This document shows positions 17,509-26,803 of a DNA stretch of 64,000 nucleotides, one piece after another. Numbering within the stretch: the first letter of the stretch is position 1; each line of letters begins with the position of its first letter. Below the pieces are notes generated by a model. The model made no database searches. It was given only the letters and a program-made list of their open reading frames with translations, and had not been told where the DNA came from. Source of the stretch: an uncultured Rhodospirillaceae bacterium. Lineage in GTDB: Bacteria; Pseudomonadota; Alphaproteobacteria; Rhodospirillales; Rhodospirillaceae. Location of the stretch: contig CALSLN010000009.1 in assembly GCA_943787205.1 (NCBI GenBank), positions 248,001-312,000 on the forward strand. The letters are read 5' to 3'. The translations under genes and the position numbers were made by a program.

Positions 17509-18675
17509 CTATGGCCGACGAAGCGTGCCCTGCAAAGCATCGCCGGAGTGCATGACAACATTTGCCGCTCGATTGCCGCCATGCCGATAGCCCAAAAACG
17601 AGCCTTGCGTCTTGTCTCGCACATTGGTGAAAAGGTGCCGGCCCTTGTAAGCCCACTGCCGACGACCATCAGAAAGCGGCAGGATCGCCCAGTTTCCACC
17701 AGGTGCGACATCGCCAGTCTCTGCGTACATCGGCACCCACTCATCAGCCAAGCATTCCACTCCACATTCTGGGGCCGGCTGAGCTAACCTCGAGAATAAT
17801 TTGCTAGGGTCCCAGGTGTATATCGTATTGTAGTTTTCGTCAGCGAGCATTTCGCCGGCATCGGTGTCTTGGACCCTAACCCAATCCGGATAAGGTGGCC
17901 GAGGCTCAAGGACCATGGCTCCCATCGTATTTCCATCAGAATCAAATACAGCTCCGTGTCCTGACGCCTCACCAAATAGAACGTCACCGGAATATCGGAA
18001 TAACGGCCGACCTTGGTATGCCCACTGCTTCAAACCGTCTTCACGCGAGACAACGTCCCAATCACCAATAGATCGAGCGACTTGAGGCGCCGTGACTGGG
18101 CTCCATTGCTCCTGGCAGGGGTTTTCGACACACAATGTCGCAACATCCACCTCGGCCTGTGGCGCATAGAAAGTTTTCTGATGTTGGTCCGCAGCGACAT
18201 ACCCCATCAACGTCTTGTTGATTAGAACTCCGGGAGGCGTTGGCGCTTCGATAAAGGCAATGTCCCATAACAGACCTATACCTTCGCCGTATGTGTCGCC
18301 TGGGCCCTGATCGACGCTATATCTGTACAAAGGCTTGTCTTCGTAAGCCCATTGCTGACTGCCATCCTCCCGAGTGATGATCGACCAGCCTTCGTCCGCG
18401 ACTGCATCTTCGGGAGCCAAATACGGTGGCCAAGCCACCGCGCAGCCTTCAACACAAGTTGACGTGCCAGGCAGTATGTCGCGTTTCGAGGTATACAGGG
18501 TCATCTGGCCTGCGTCAGTGACAGCCCATCCGTGACCTTTTGCGGCTAGAACGAAAGCGTCCGGCGCATTGGGTGCAGGGATGTCAGCCAAGCTAATGGC
18601 CGGCGTAAGTGCAAGACAGAAGATCGGCGCAACGGCCCGAACTACAAGAGCGCACAGCTGCGTATGAACCTTCAT
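17509..18675 (-). CDS. Secreted protein with Yx(FWY)xxD repeats (COG4315-like)
   Basis: A signal peptide (about residues 1-30, ending SLADI) is followed by three repeat units. Each has a Tyr/Phe-x-aromatic-x-x-Asp motif and a conserved Cys pair within an ExCAxxWPP-type stretch (CVEGCAVAWPP, CVENPCQEQWSP, CGVECLADEWVP). Each unit ends with REDGxxQWAYxxxPLYRYS. This is the lipoprotein repeat family PF03640, usually exported and of unknown function. It sits 52 bp behind the DUF1552 gene on the same strand. A related, frameshifted copy closes the plus-strand cassette at 28147-29246. Confidence 0.85.
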   Translation of the reverse strand: MKVHTQLCALVVRAVAPIFCLALTPAISLADIPAPNAPDAFVLAAKGHGWAVTDAGQMTLYTSKRDILPGTSTCVEGCAVAWPPYLAPEDAVADEGWSIITREDGSQQWAYEDKPLYRYSVDQGPGDTYGEGIGLLWDIAFIEAPTPPGVLINKTLMGYVAADQHQKTFYAPQAEVDVATLCVENPCQEQWSPVTAPQVARSIGDWDVVSREDGLKQWAYQGRPLFRYSGDVLFGEASGHGAVFDSDGNTMGAMVLEPRPPYPDWVRVQDTDAGEMLADENYNTIYTWDPSKLFSRLAQPAPECGVECLADEWVPMYAETGDVAPGGNWAILPLSDGRRQWAYKGRHLFTNVRDKTQGSFLGYRHGGNRAANVVMHSGDALQGTLRRP

Positions 18676-18727
18676 TCGTCTAACCTTTTCACTTATTTTC
18701 CAGCCACAACCCCGGTTGCGGTTATGT

Positions 18728-20098
18728 CTAAACTACTATTTCTGAAATCGTCTTGGAGGTAGCCAACGATTTCGTACCCCAGTTCTGAACGGGCACACCC
18801 ATAATCTGCATGGCCGTCAACCCAACACGCGTGATCGGGTCACCGCCACCAGCGACATACATGCCTTGCTTCATACGACCGCCGGCCCCACCGATGAGGT
18901 ACACCGGCACGCCGTCTATCGTATGCAACCGAGCGTAGTTTGTCTCAGAGGAGGCGAAGATCAAGCAATTGTCGAGCAAAGTTCCATCACCCTCAGGAAT
19001 ACCATCGATGATATCAATGAACGACGCCAAACCGTCCATAGACTGCTTATTGAACCAGTACGTCAGCGGCTGAAAGCCGCGCTCAGCATCTACGGCTTCT
19101 TCATGAGTCAGCAGGTGATGGGTATAGGTTTCACCAACCCGCCGCACGTTAGCGAAGCTATCCGTAAAGACCATATTGAACACATTGGTTTGGTTGCAGG
19201 CCACCGCCATGGCTAGAATTTTAGTCATGACCTTGTGAGTCTCAACGACGGAATCCATTTCACGCACCTTGACGACTTCGTCAGGTCCCAACTCGCCCGG
19301 CCGCGTTGGCACAACGCAGGCTTTGTTAGGTTCGGGCTTCGTCAATTGCAGCGCCAACTGGTTTTCGATCTCACGGATAGACGTGAAGTACTGGTCCATC
19401 CGCTGTTTATCGGCGGCTCCCAAAGTCTTCATGTAGTCTTTGGTTTCCTCCGTGAACGAAGATAACACGCTCTTACGCATGCGAACGTCTGGATCAGGCT
19501 TAAAGTCTGCCTTATTGGGATCCGCGAACTCAGGCCCATAAATACGATCGAACAATGCTACGGGGTCGATTTCGGCCGCCGCGCGATTAAAGGTGTTGCG
19601 TGCGCTATAGTTCTCTCTGGCCATCCCCACGCTACTGACGTCGAGGGTGCGGAACCGGGTGCCTTTGCCAATTTCATCGGCAATCAGAAGATCTAAAGTT
19701 GGAGCCGGAATGTTTCCACCAGCCTCCGGCGCAGAGCCGGTGCGATTGGCGACCCACCCAGAAAAGTGAGTGTAGTTGGAGCGACCATCCAGAGGCATGT
19801 TGAATTTACCAAAGTAATTCAGCTTGTCCTTATGTGGAATCAAGGCTTCGGTCTCTTCCAGGAATTCAATGCCTGGTCCCGTTGCAATCTTATCCTTCAC
19901 AGCCCGATCAGGCGTATGCCCCATACCCCAATACCAGGTACCGAAGCGCGTCGGGAGCGGCGCGCCGCTCGCTAGCGCCGTGCCATTGGTGTTTAAGAAG
20001 GCATCCAAGAACGGCAATGTCAGGGAGACAACACCGCCGCCCACCATACTGCGCAGCACTTGCCGACGGGACTTCTTACTGTGAAGAAAAAAGCTCAT
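18728..20098 (-). CDS. DUF1552 protein, Tat-exported
   Basis: An SRRQVLRSMVGG twin-arginine signal begins the 456-residue protein. The mature part carries the family hallmarks: FGTWYWGMGHTPDR, LNYFGKFNMPLDGRSNYTHFSGW, SSFTEETKDYMKTLGAADKQRMDQY and a C-terminal GLTAMQIMGVPV. DUF1552 proteins are common in planctomycetes and myxobacteria, where they occur beside DUF1592/DUF1588 cytochrome-like proteins, and their function is unknown. The start ATG overlaps the stop of the DUF1592 gene (ATGA), so the two are made together. This pairing in an alphaproteobacterium suggests acquisition from another phylum. Confidence 0.9.
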   Translation of the reverse strand: MSFFLHSKKSRRQVLRSMVGGGVVSLTLPFLDAFLNTNGTALASGAPLPTRFGTWYWGMGHTPDRAVKDKIATGPGIEFLEETEALIPHKDKLNYFGKFNMPLDGRSNYTHFSGWVANRTGSAPEAGGNIPAPTLDLLIADEIGKGTRFRTLDVSSVGMARENYSARNTFNRAAAEIDPVALFDRIYGPEFADPNKADFKPDPDVRMRKSVLSSFTEETKDYMKTLGAADKQRMDQYFTSIREIENQLALQLTKPEPNKACVVPTRPGELGPDEVVKVREMDSVVETHKVMTKILAMAVACNQTNVFNMVFTDSFANVRRVGETYTHHLLTHEEAVDAERGFQPLTYWFNKQSMDGLASFIDIIDGIPEGDGTLLDNCLIFASSETNYARLHTIDGVPVYLIGGAGGRMKQGMYVAGGGDPITRVGLTAMQIMGVPVQNWGTKSLATSKTISEIVV

Positions 20099-21783
20099 GA
20101 TCCAAGCTCCTGTTTGGTCTTGTCGTTAAGAGAAGCAGCCCGCACGCCATCATCCCCATTCTCGGGCTGAGTGACCGCATAAAACGCGTCACTAGTCGCG
20201 ATGTCGCGAAGAAGGGCTTGTAGACTGTATCCGGATTCAGCAAAACTGGCTTCTAAATAGCGGACGAACTCTCTTTCGTCGCGCTCTGGCGCCCGTCCAG
20301 CAGCATAAGAATACAACTGATTGGTAAGGCAGGCAGGAACCCCAGGGCTGTCGTGCATTGCCTGGGCTAAAGACTTGGCGTTATCGAACTGGTTACCATC
20401 AAGGTCGCCGGAAACATCGATAACTGCGCCCTGCTCGGCCACACGGAATTGACCGATTCCATCAAATTGCTCGAAACCAAGGCCGATAGGATCCGTCAAC
20501 TTGTGGCAACCAGCACAGGACGGCACCGTGGCATGAACTGTCAACCGCTGGCGCGCCGTGCGGCTCGGTGCGTTTGGATCATTGAACAAAGAAAAATCAA
20601 TGTCTCCGGGTGGGTCTGGAACCTTCTGGCATAGCAATAATTCCCGCACGGCCTTTCCACGCAAGGTCGCCGAACTACGCCCTGGATGGGAGTACAAGGA
20701 AAGGAAACCCATCTGAGTCAGAATGCCCGCCCTGACGTCATTTTCAGGGAATTCATATGATTCCCAACCACCGTCTGGCCGGGTGACAGGCACGCGATAA
20801 ACACGCCCGAGATGAGAATCTACGAATGTACTCCGCGTCGTGAAAATTTCCGGATATGGCGCATCCTTGTTTACCGTATGGTCAACGATAGTACGGAGCA
20901 GCTGTTCCTTCGCACTTTCCGCAGCTTTAACGGTGTACGCAGGATAAATGATGGTGTCTTTTTCTAGAGTCTCGAATTTTTCGAGGTCGAGGAAATCCTC
21001 GAAAAACGCGCGCACTCCACGGGCCAGGAATTGAGATTGCAACATGCGATCAACTTGCCGCGTCATGCCCTTCTCGGTGTGAAGGTCGCCCGATTCCGCA
21101 GCCTTAAGAAGCATCTCGTCGGGTGCCGAATTCCAAAGGAAAAAGCTCAAGCGAGCCGCCTTGGCGTAGCCAGTTAAGCGCTGCCCACTCGGCGACGAAG
21201 TATCAGGTTCAGTCTCATCAACAATGAAAAGGAAACTCGGTGTGACCAGCAGTCCCGTCAGGCCGAATTCAATGCCGGTGTAGAAATCGCCGAATTGGTC
21301 AGCAACTTCATTGGCAGCGGAAACAGCGGTCTCCATTTCAGACTCAGTCAGCGGCCGACGATAAAGATATCTTCCGACCTCAGAGAAAAAGTGACGACTG
21401 CAGGCGTCGTCCGCACTGGACGCATCCTCCGGCGTGCAGGACACGAGTACAGCGCGGTTGTCCTCGTTCACCACCTGCCCCGCGACAGAACGCGCGACAT
21501 TGTAAAATTTCTCGAAACCAGACGGCGTGACTAAGGCATTGCGGGCGCCGATTGCAAATAGACCATCCGTGCGAACCAATGGATCAAAACGGCTCGCGAT
21601 TTCAATATGTTCACCGAACACATCATGGATCACGTTGCGATATTGCTCCACCGTTACGCGCCGCATATCCGGAGGGACACCGCCCGTTTGTGGTTCACTC
21701 TCGCCGCACGCTGTCAATGCGAACACGGCGACCGCAACACATGCGGTTCGGCTGAAAGAGAGTTTCATTCTAGATATCAACAT
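20095..21783 (-). CDS. DUF1592/DUF1588 haem-binding lipoprotein
   Basis: The signal peptide ends in a lipobox (FALTAC), so the protein should be lipid-anchored. RRVTVEQYRNVIHDVF represents the DUF1587-like start, RLSFFLWNSAPDEMLL the DUF1592 core, and GFLSLYSHPGRSSATLRGKAVRELLLC with PPGDIDF the DUF1588 part. A CAGCH haem c motif follows, then the DUF1585-like tail (YAAGRAPERDEREF). The single CxxCH implies covalent haem. It is translationally coupled to the DUF1552 gene. At 562 aa it is short compared with most planctomycete members and lacks their N-terminal cytochrome extension. Confidence 0.9.
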   Translation of the reverse strand: MLISRMKLSFSRTACVAVAVFALTACGESEPQTGGVPPDMRRVTVEQYRNVIHDVFGEHIEIASRFDPLVRTDGLFAIGARNALVTPSGFEKFYNVARSVAGQVVNEDNRAVLVSCTPEDASSADDACSRHFFSEVGRYLYRRPLTESEMETAVSAANEVADQFGDFYTGIEFGLTGLLVTPSFLFIVDETEPDTSSPSGQRLTGYAKAARLSFFLWNSAPDEMLLKAAESGDLHTEKGMTRQVDRMLQSQFLARGVRAFFEDFLDLEKFETLEKDTIIYPAYTVKAAESAKEQLLRTIVDHTVNKDAPYPEIFTTRSTFVDSHLGRVYRVPVTRPDGGWESYEFPENDVRAGILTQMGFLSLYSHPGRSSATLRGKAVRELLLCQKVPDPPGDIDFSLFNDPNAPSRTARQRLTVHATVPSCAGCHKLTDPIGLGFEQFDGIGQFRVAEQGAVIDVSGDLDGNQFDNAKSLAQAMHDSPGVPACLTNQLYSYAAGRAPERDEREFVRYLEASFAESGYSLQALLRDIATSDAFYAVTQPENGDDGVRAASLNDKTKQELGS

Positions 21784-21824
21784 GTCTCACCTAAACTCCA
21801 CGTGACGCGTGTCAGATGACAGGC

Positions 21825-22982
21825 TCAACGTTCGGCTGTTTCCATTTTACTTGTTTGCTCTGGGTGCACCACAAAGGCCGCGTGTGCTTTGACCTCAAAT
21901 GCTGATGAAATATGGGTGCACTCGCCGGTTTCTGGATCAGGGTACCCGTCGGCCATGCGCTTGGCCGCTTCGAAGAACGCCGGGCAACTGAAATTTCCAG
22001 TCGTAATGACCGGGCCTAGACCGCCCGTATGGTATAGGTACTGCTCAAGGTCATAGTATCCCGCAACCATGCCCTTGGCATCTGCTCCATCGTCCGTGAT
22101 TTCCAACGTCATCTGCATATCCCGAATGACCGGATGCAAATAGTTGTAGTTGCCATAATAAGGCAAGCGAACATCTCCAGAACTGGTCTGAATGACACCA
22201 TCGACAATAGAAGCCTTCAAGCTGTCGCCGTAGCGGGGGCCGTCATCCTTATGATCAATGCGGTAGCTCGAGTACGGAATAACCTGCCCAGAGCTATCCA
22301 AGGGGAATTGATCGATTGAGCGATAGAAGGTCACCGTTACGTCGTCATCATTACGAGCATCGTCAACATCCGTCACTTCAATGAGGATCATGGCCAAGCC
22401 GCTGGTGCGGCGCATCTCGTTGGCGTTGATCTCAATGACTCCCTGGTCGCGGAAGCCGTAGACACAGCCGATCAGTCTGTAGAGCTGATTGTCGATGCCA
22501 GGAACGCCAGCTGGGCTGCTAAAGTTGTCATGCCGACAGGACTTCGGTGTCGCGCTGCCATCAACATTGCCGTCGAGGTTGACCCCAAAGGACGTTGCGC
22601 CTTCAACCGTCAACAACGGCGGGTCGTCTTTAATCACTTCCGGGTTGATACAGACATCTTCACCGTTGGGCCCACGGTTCTTGGATAAAAACCAGCGGTC
22701 CAGAGTGGTAATCAACCCATCCTGTGTCTTTTCGCTTCGCTCAGCCTTGGATAGACTTCTCCACCAAATTTCATCGTTGCTAATATTCAACCCAGCCGGG
22801 CATTCATCTATAAATTTGGACTCATAAACTGCGGGCATCCAATCTCTAACAACGAAACCAAGCGTCCGGTTGGGCGGCGCATCTGCTGCGGCGACGCCTG
22901 TTACAGCGGACGTCAAGATAGCGACTGTTGCTGCTAATACTGGAAGAAACTCTCGTTTCATCTGGTTCTGCTGTGTCTTCAT
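21825..22982 (-). CDS. Uncharacterised secreted protein, first gene of cassette (copy A)
   Basis: I do not recognise a named family. Residues 1-33 are a signal peptide (VTGVAAADA). Landmarks shared with copy B at 23949-25124 are NDEIWW near residue 70, a RGPxGEDVC stretch, DGxxDGxATPKxC-x-H, GIDNQxYRLxGCxxGxRDxG, the acidic VxDVDDxRNDDDVTV (possibly calcium-binding), LPYYGNxxxLHPxIRDM, and a C-terminal ADGYPDPETGECTxxSS. Five or six cysteines are conserved between the copies and may form disulfides. It lies 41 bp ahead of the DUF1592 gene, so it leads that operon. Confidence 0.7.
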   Translation of the reverse strand: MKTQQNQMKREFLPVLAATVAILTSAVTGVAAADAPPNRTLGFVVRDWMPAVYESKFIDECPAGLNISNDEIWWRSLSKAERSEKTQDGLITTLDRWFLSKNRGPNGEDVCINPEVIKDDPPLLTVEGATSFGVNLDGNVDGSATPKSCRHDNFSSPAGVPGIDNQLYRLIGCVYGFRDQGVIEINANEMRRTSGLAMILIEVTDVDDARNDDDVTVTFYRSIDQFPLDSSGQVIPYSSYRIDHKDDGPRYGDSLKASIVDGVIQTSSGDVRLPYYGNYNYLHPVIRDMQMTLEITDDGADAKGMVAGYYDLEQYLYHTGGLGPVITTGNFSCPAFFEAAKRMADGYPDPETGECTHISSAFEVKAHAAFVVHPEQTSKMETAER

Positions 22983-23126
22983 TTTACAATTCCCGCCGAA
23001 CTAACGGCCAAGCCCTTTAAATTGCAGGGTTTTCCTATGATTACTCATACGCTTTTCCACGCCCAACGGCCACTTTGCTGTCTCCCGGTGAGCGCCGTGT
23101 GAACACCGCCACAACACCAAGGTCGG

Positions 23127-23594
23127 CTATTCTGGACGCACCCGCATGATTTGACCCCGAACTTCCCCTGCCGGGTGCCGCGTTGTGTGGATATTCACGT
23201 ACAAACGTCCCGTAAGCAGGTATTCAAGTTCACCATCATTCAAAATAACAGAATCTACCAATGGACTAGCCATTCCGTTGGGGGCCAAGTTGAACAAGAC
23301 GCCCGCGTTGCCGCCAGGCGTCTGTGGCCCGTGAATGTGGGCTGCAACCGCTTCTGACGTAAGATTATTGTACGTGATGGTCCATTCGAGCCGCTGCGTC
23401 GGCCGGTCGAGAACAAATTCGGCCGTGCCAACGCCCGGACTCTCGGTCGGTGCGCTCTGCTCATCAGCAGACAAGGAGGTGCGGAACTTGATCGGCGGCC
23501 CCTCGGTGCCAGCATAATCCGGAGCTGCTCCGGACAGCCCTGGTGACAAGGCACCAAGAACAGCGAAAACGGCGATATAGCGCTTAAAAACCAT
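23127..23594 (-). CDS. Secreted CHRD-domain protein
   Basis: The signal peptide (1-23, GLSGA) precedes one CHRD domain. The domain has FVLDRPTQRLEWTITYNNLTSEAVAAHIHGP, then GVLFNLAPNG, a LNDGELEYLLTGRLYVNIHT stretch and a final PAGEVRGQI. The canonical HIHG is intact here, unlike in the CHRD protein at 15146. It sits in the centre of the divergent cassette pair, 145 bp ahead of copy A on the same strand, and may be co-transcribed with it. Confidence 0.85.
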   Translation of the reverse strand: MVFKRYIAVFAVLGALSPGLSGAAPDYAGTEGPPIKFRTSLSADEQSAPTESPGVGTAEFVLDRPTQRLEWTITYNNLTSEAVAAHIHGPQTPGGNAGVLFNLAPNGMASPLVDSVILNDGELEYLLTGRLYVNIHTTRHPAGEVRGQIMRVRPE

Positions 23595-23948
23595 GGTGAA
23601 AGTTCTCCGAACGGTACCGCGAATGAGTGATTGCCACGGGCGTAACGACCGGGCTTCTCAATGTCCAGCGGCGCTCAGCAGCTTGACCAAAAATCAGCGG
23701 CGATTGGGGAGAATTTAGGGCAGCACGTTCGCTTATTGGTCATAATGCGCTGGCGGAATTTATCAGCGTCAAGTGGCCAACCGTGATTGATGGCCTAGAC
23801 TAGCGCCTCTCGGTAGTGCAACAGGTGGCCGCCGCCAAGAAACGGGTTTTGATTTCACTGCCCGATTAAGCATGATGGCTAAGTATCAAGCGGGCCAATC
23901 AGGTGACCGGGATGCGCTCTCAGCTAGATAGCAGGAACTTTGCGTAGC
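23595..23948. other. Central intergenic region between the divergent cassettes
   Basis: No gene is supported. This 354-bp stretch separates the minus-strand (CHRD plus copy A) and plus-strand (copy B) transcription units and must hold both promoters. No strong dyad, repeat or riboswitch-like structure stood out. A purine-rich AGGAA at 23933-23937 serves the copy B start. Confidence 0.5.
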
Positions 23949-25124
23949 ATGAAAAAGAACATGAATTTGACGACGGCATCGGCAATCGGGGCGCTTGCGC
24001 TTGGCGCTATTTCGGCTACCCCCACAGCCGCAGACGTGGATACCGAGCGCACAATCGGGCTGGTTGTCGTATCCTTTTACACGTCGGTCTACGAGACCAA
24101 GTACATGGAGGAATGCCCCCGCGGCCTGGCCATCGGCAACGACGAAATCTGGTGGAAGAGCCTAGAACCAGGGATACGTGATGAACTCACGAACGGCGGT
24201 GAGATAGAGCCCGTTACGGGCACGCGCCGCGCCATGTCGGCCAAGCGCGGCCCCGGTGGTGAAGATGTCTGCGCCATGCCGACTATCGTTCAAGATCCAC
24301 CGCATAAGACTGTGCAAGGTGACATTTCATTCGGCATGAACTTGGACGGACAAACAGACGGTGCCGCGACGCCGAAAACTTGCAGCCATAAGAACTTCAC
24401 TACACCTGATGGCCAAACCGGGATCGATAACCAAATGTATCGGTTACTGGGCTGCACATTCGGATGGCGCGATAGCGGTTACGTAGAAACCAATGCGAAT
24501 GGCGAGCTCATCGATACCTCGCAAGGGGTCATACTCATTGAAGTCAGCGACGTGGACGACAAGCGTAATGATGACGATGTCACCGTGCGCATGTACCGAG
24601 CCAATGACATCTTTCCAAAGGACGCCCAAGGCAATGTCCTGCCCTACGCAAGCTATCGAGTCCATGACATCCCCGGATACGGCAATGCCGCAAAGGGTCG
24701 GATTGTAGATGGCGTTCTATCAACTGACCCAATTGAGGCCTTTCTGCCCTACTATGGCAACCTGGCGCACTCTGAGATTCACCTGAGAGACATGCGTATG
24801 GAATTAGATCTGGAAGCCTCAGAAGACCGCGCCAAAGGCATTATCGCCGGCTATCGCGACGTTGAGAATTTCTGGAGCTATTTTCGTAAGGGCGGTTATT
24901 TAGCAGTAACGGGTCAGTTCAGCTGCCCATCAATGTACGTCGCAGCGCACGAACTTGCGGACGGATATCCTGACCCAGAAACCGGCGAGTGCACCGCGCT
25001 CTCGTCGTCCTATACCATTGAGACAATACCAGCTTTCATCGTCAGACCGGAACAGGACGACCTAAACACGTCCGAAGCACCCACTGAGCCCAGCACCATG
25101 CAACTTGCCGCGCGCGGCGAATAG
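23949..25124 (+). CDS. Uncharacterised secreted protein, first gene of cassette (copy B)
   Basis: This is a homologue of the protein encoded at 21825-22982. It has the same signal-peptide layout, NDEIWW, RGPGGEDVC, NLDGQTDGAATPKTC, GIDNQMYRLLGC, VSDVDDKRNDDDVTV, the LPYYGN stretch and ELADGYPDPETGEC. The proteins are clearly diverged, so the duplication is old. The ATG at 23949 is 11 bp after an AGGAA; an in-frame TTG at 23940 is too close to it. It lies 14 bp ahead of the second DUF1592 gene. Confidence 0.7.
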   Translation: MKKNMNLTTASAIGALALGAISATPTAADVDTERTIGLVVVSFYTSVYETKYMEECPRGLAIGNDEIWWKSLEPGIRDELTNGGEIEPVTGTRRAMSAKRGPGGEDVCAMPTIVQDPPHKTVQGDISFGMNLDGQTDGAATPKTCSHKNFTTPDGQTGIDNQMYRLLGCTFGWRDSGYVETNANGELIDTSQGVILIEVSDVDDKRNDDDVTVRMYRANDIFPKDAQGNVLPYASYRVHDIPGYGNAAKGRIVDGVLSTDPIEAFLPYYGNLAHSEIHLRDMRMELDLEASEDRAKGIIAGYRDVENFWSYFRKGGYLAVTGQFSCPSMYVAAHELADGYPDPETGECTALSSSYTIETIPAFIVRPEQDDLNTSEAPTEPSTMQLAARGE

Positions 25125-25138
25125 AATTTAGAGCAATA

Positions 25139-26803
25139 ATGATTTATCTGAAAAACATACTTCGCATCGGACTACTGTCTACGCTGGCTTTTACTGTCAG
25201 CGCATGCGGTGAGGACGAACCTCTGACTGAAGGCACTGAACCGCAACTGCGTCGCCTAACAGAACAACAGTACCGCAACTCTATTAGAGATGTGTTTGGC
25301 GGTAACATTATTGTCGCCGGTCGCTTCGACCCACTAGAGCGTATAGATGGTCTACTCGCCCTCGGCGCTAGCAGCGCAACAATCACGCCTGCCGCATTGG
25401 AACGGTATGAGGCATTAGCTCGCTCCATTGCCTTGCAAGTGGTCGATGAAGACAACCGCAAGGTTCTGTTATCGTGCACACCGGCTGCCTCCAACATCCG
25501 CGACGATGCCTGTGCCAAAACATTCGTCTCATCAGTTGGACAGTTTTTATTCCGCCGACCACTCACAGACTCTGAGCAATCCCTATACACGAACATCTCC
25601 GGATCTGGGGCAGATGCGCTCGGCGATTTTTACCAAGGCTTAGCGTATGGCCTAACAGGCATGATGGTGTCACCAAAGTTTCTGTACATCAACGAAACCG
25701 CCGTGCCTGCCGATGACGGCTTGCACCAACTAGACGGCTACTCCAAAGCATCACGACTAAGCTTTCTATTATGGAACACCACCCCCGACGCCGTGCTCCT
25801 TGATGCTGCAGCTACAGGTGATCTGGATACAAAAGACGGTTTGAAAAAACAGTTCACCCGAATGATGAGATCTCCTCGTGTTGAACACGGAGTAGCGTCG
25901 TTCTTTGAAGATATGCTTGAATTTGAACGCTTTGAAATCCTCGAAAAAGATCCCGTCATTTATCCCGCCTTCATTCTAGACGTGGCAGAGGATGCAAAAG
26001 AACAAACTCTACGCACGCTAACTCAGGTGCTCATCACAGATGAATCCGATTACCGTGACATCTTCACAACCCGCAAGACCTTTATCAGTGGGGCCTTAGG
26101 GCCGGTTTATCGCGTCCCCATTGAAAACCCTGAGGGCTGGATGCCTTACGAATTTCCAGAAAGTAGTCCCTGGGCAGGTATTCACACCCACCTGAGTTTC
26201 CAGGCGCTTTTTTCTCATCCAGGAAAAAGTTCGCCAACCTTGCGAGGGCAGGCCGTTCGCGAAAGCCTGCTCTGTCAGAAAATCCCCGAACCACCCGGAG
26301 ATATTGATTTCTCCGAATTCAATGATGACGCGAATCAAATCAACAAAACCGCGCGACAGCGCCTTGACGTACATAACAAGGAAGCGAGTTGCGCTGGTTG
26401 CCATAAGTTGATGGACCCTATCGGCCTGGCTATGGAAACCTTTGACGGGGCAGGCCAACTTCGGACAACTGAAAACGGTGCTTCAATCGACACATCCGGC
26501 GAACTAGATGGCATCACCTATGAGAACGCTGTTGGCTTAGGTCTAGCCTTGCAACAAAACGCTTCCGCCCCGGCGTGTCTCACGAATCGGTTATACGCTT
26601 ATGGTACCGGGCATACGCCGGCACGGACCGAACGACAGTGGATGGGATATCTCGGAGAAAAATTTGCCTCGGCAGGATATAAACTTCCAGAATTGCTACA
26701 AGAAATGGTGTTGAGTGATGCGTTCTATCGCGTCGTCCCACCGTCTTTAGATACGAATACTGCAGACGCTGGCATCACATCTGCTAAGGAGACAAACCTA
26801 TGA
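25139..26803 (+). CDS. DUF1592/DUF1588 haem-binding lipoprotein, second copy
   Basis: The domain order is the same as in the copy at 20095. It has a lipobox FTVSAC, RRLTEQQYRNSIRDVF, RLSFLLWNTTPDAVLL, the LFSHPGKSSPTLRGQAVRESLLC with PPGDIDF segment, a CAGCH haem motif and the YGTGHTPARTER tail. Its 554 residues are uninterrupted. Its stop overlaps the ATG of the following DUF1552 gene by 4 bp, exactly as in the minus-strand cassette. Confidence 0.9.
   Translation: MIYLKNILRIGLLSTLAFTVSACGEDEPLTEGTEPQLRRLTEQQYRNSIRDVFGGNIIVAGRFDPLERIDGLLALGASSATITPAALERYEALARSIALQVVDEDNRKVLLSCTPAASNIRDDACAKTFVSSVGQFLFRRPLTDSEQSLYTNISGSGADALGDFYQGLAYGLTGMMVSPKFLYINETAVPADDGLHQLDGYSKASRLSFLLWNTTPDAVLLDAAATGDLDTKDGLKKQFTRMMRSPRVEHGVASFFEDMLEFERFEILEKDPVIYPAFILDVAEDAKEQTLRTLTQVLITDESDYRDIFTTRKTFISGALGPVYRVPIENPEGWMPYEFPESSPWAGIHTHLSFQALFSHPGKSSPTLRGQAVRESLLCQKIPEPPGDIDFSEFNDDANQINKTARQRLDVHNKEASCAGCHKLMDPIGLAMETFDGAGQLRTTENGASIDTSGELDGITYENAVGLGLALQQNASAPACLTNRLYAYGTGHTPARTERQWMGYLGEKFASAGYKLPELLQEMVLSDAFYRVVPPSLDTNTADAGITSAKETNL

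Noticed and set aside
23595..23948. Possible mobile-element boundary between the mirrored cassettes
   Set aside because: No terminal inverted repeats, direct repeats or transposase remnants are visible, and the two arms are diverged rather than a recent inverted duplication.
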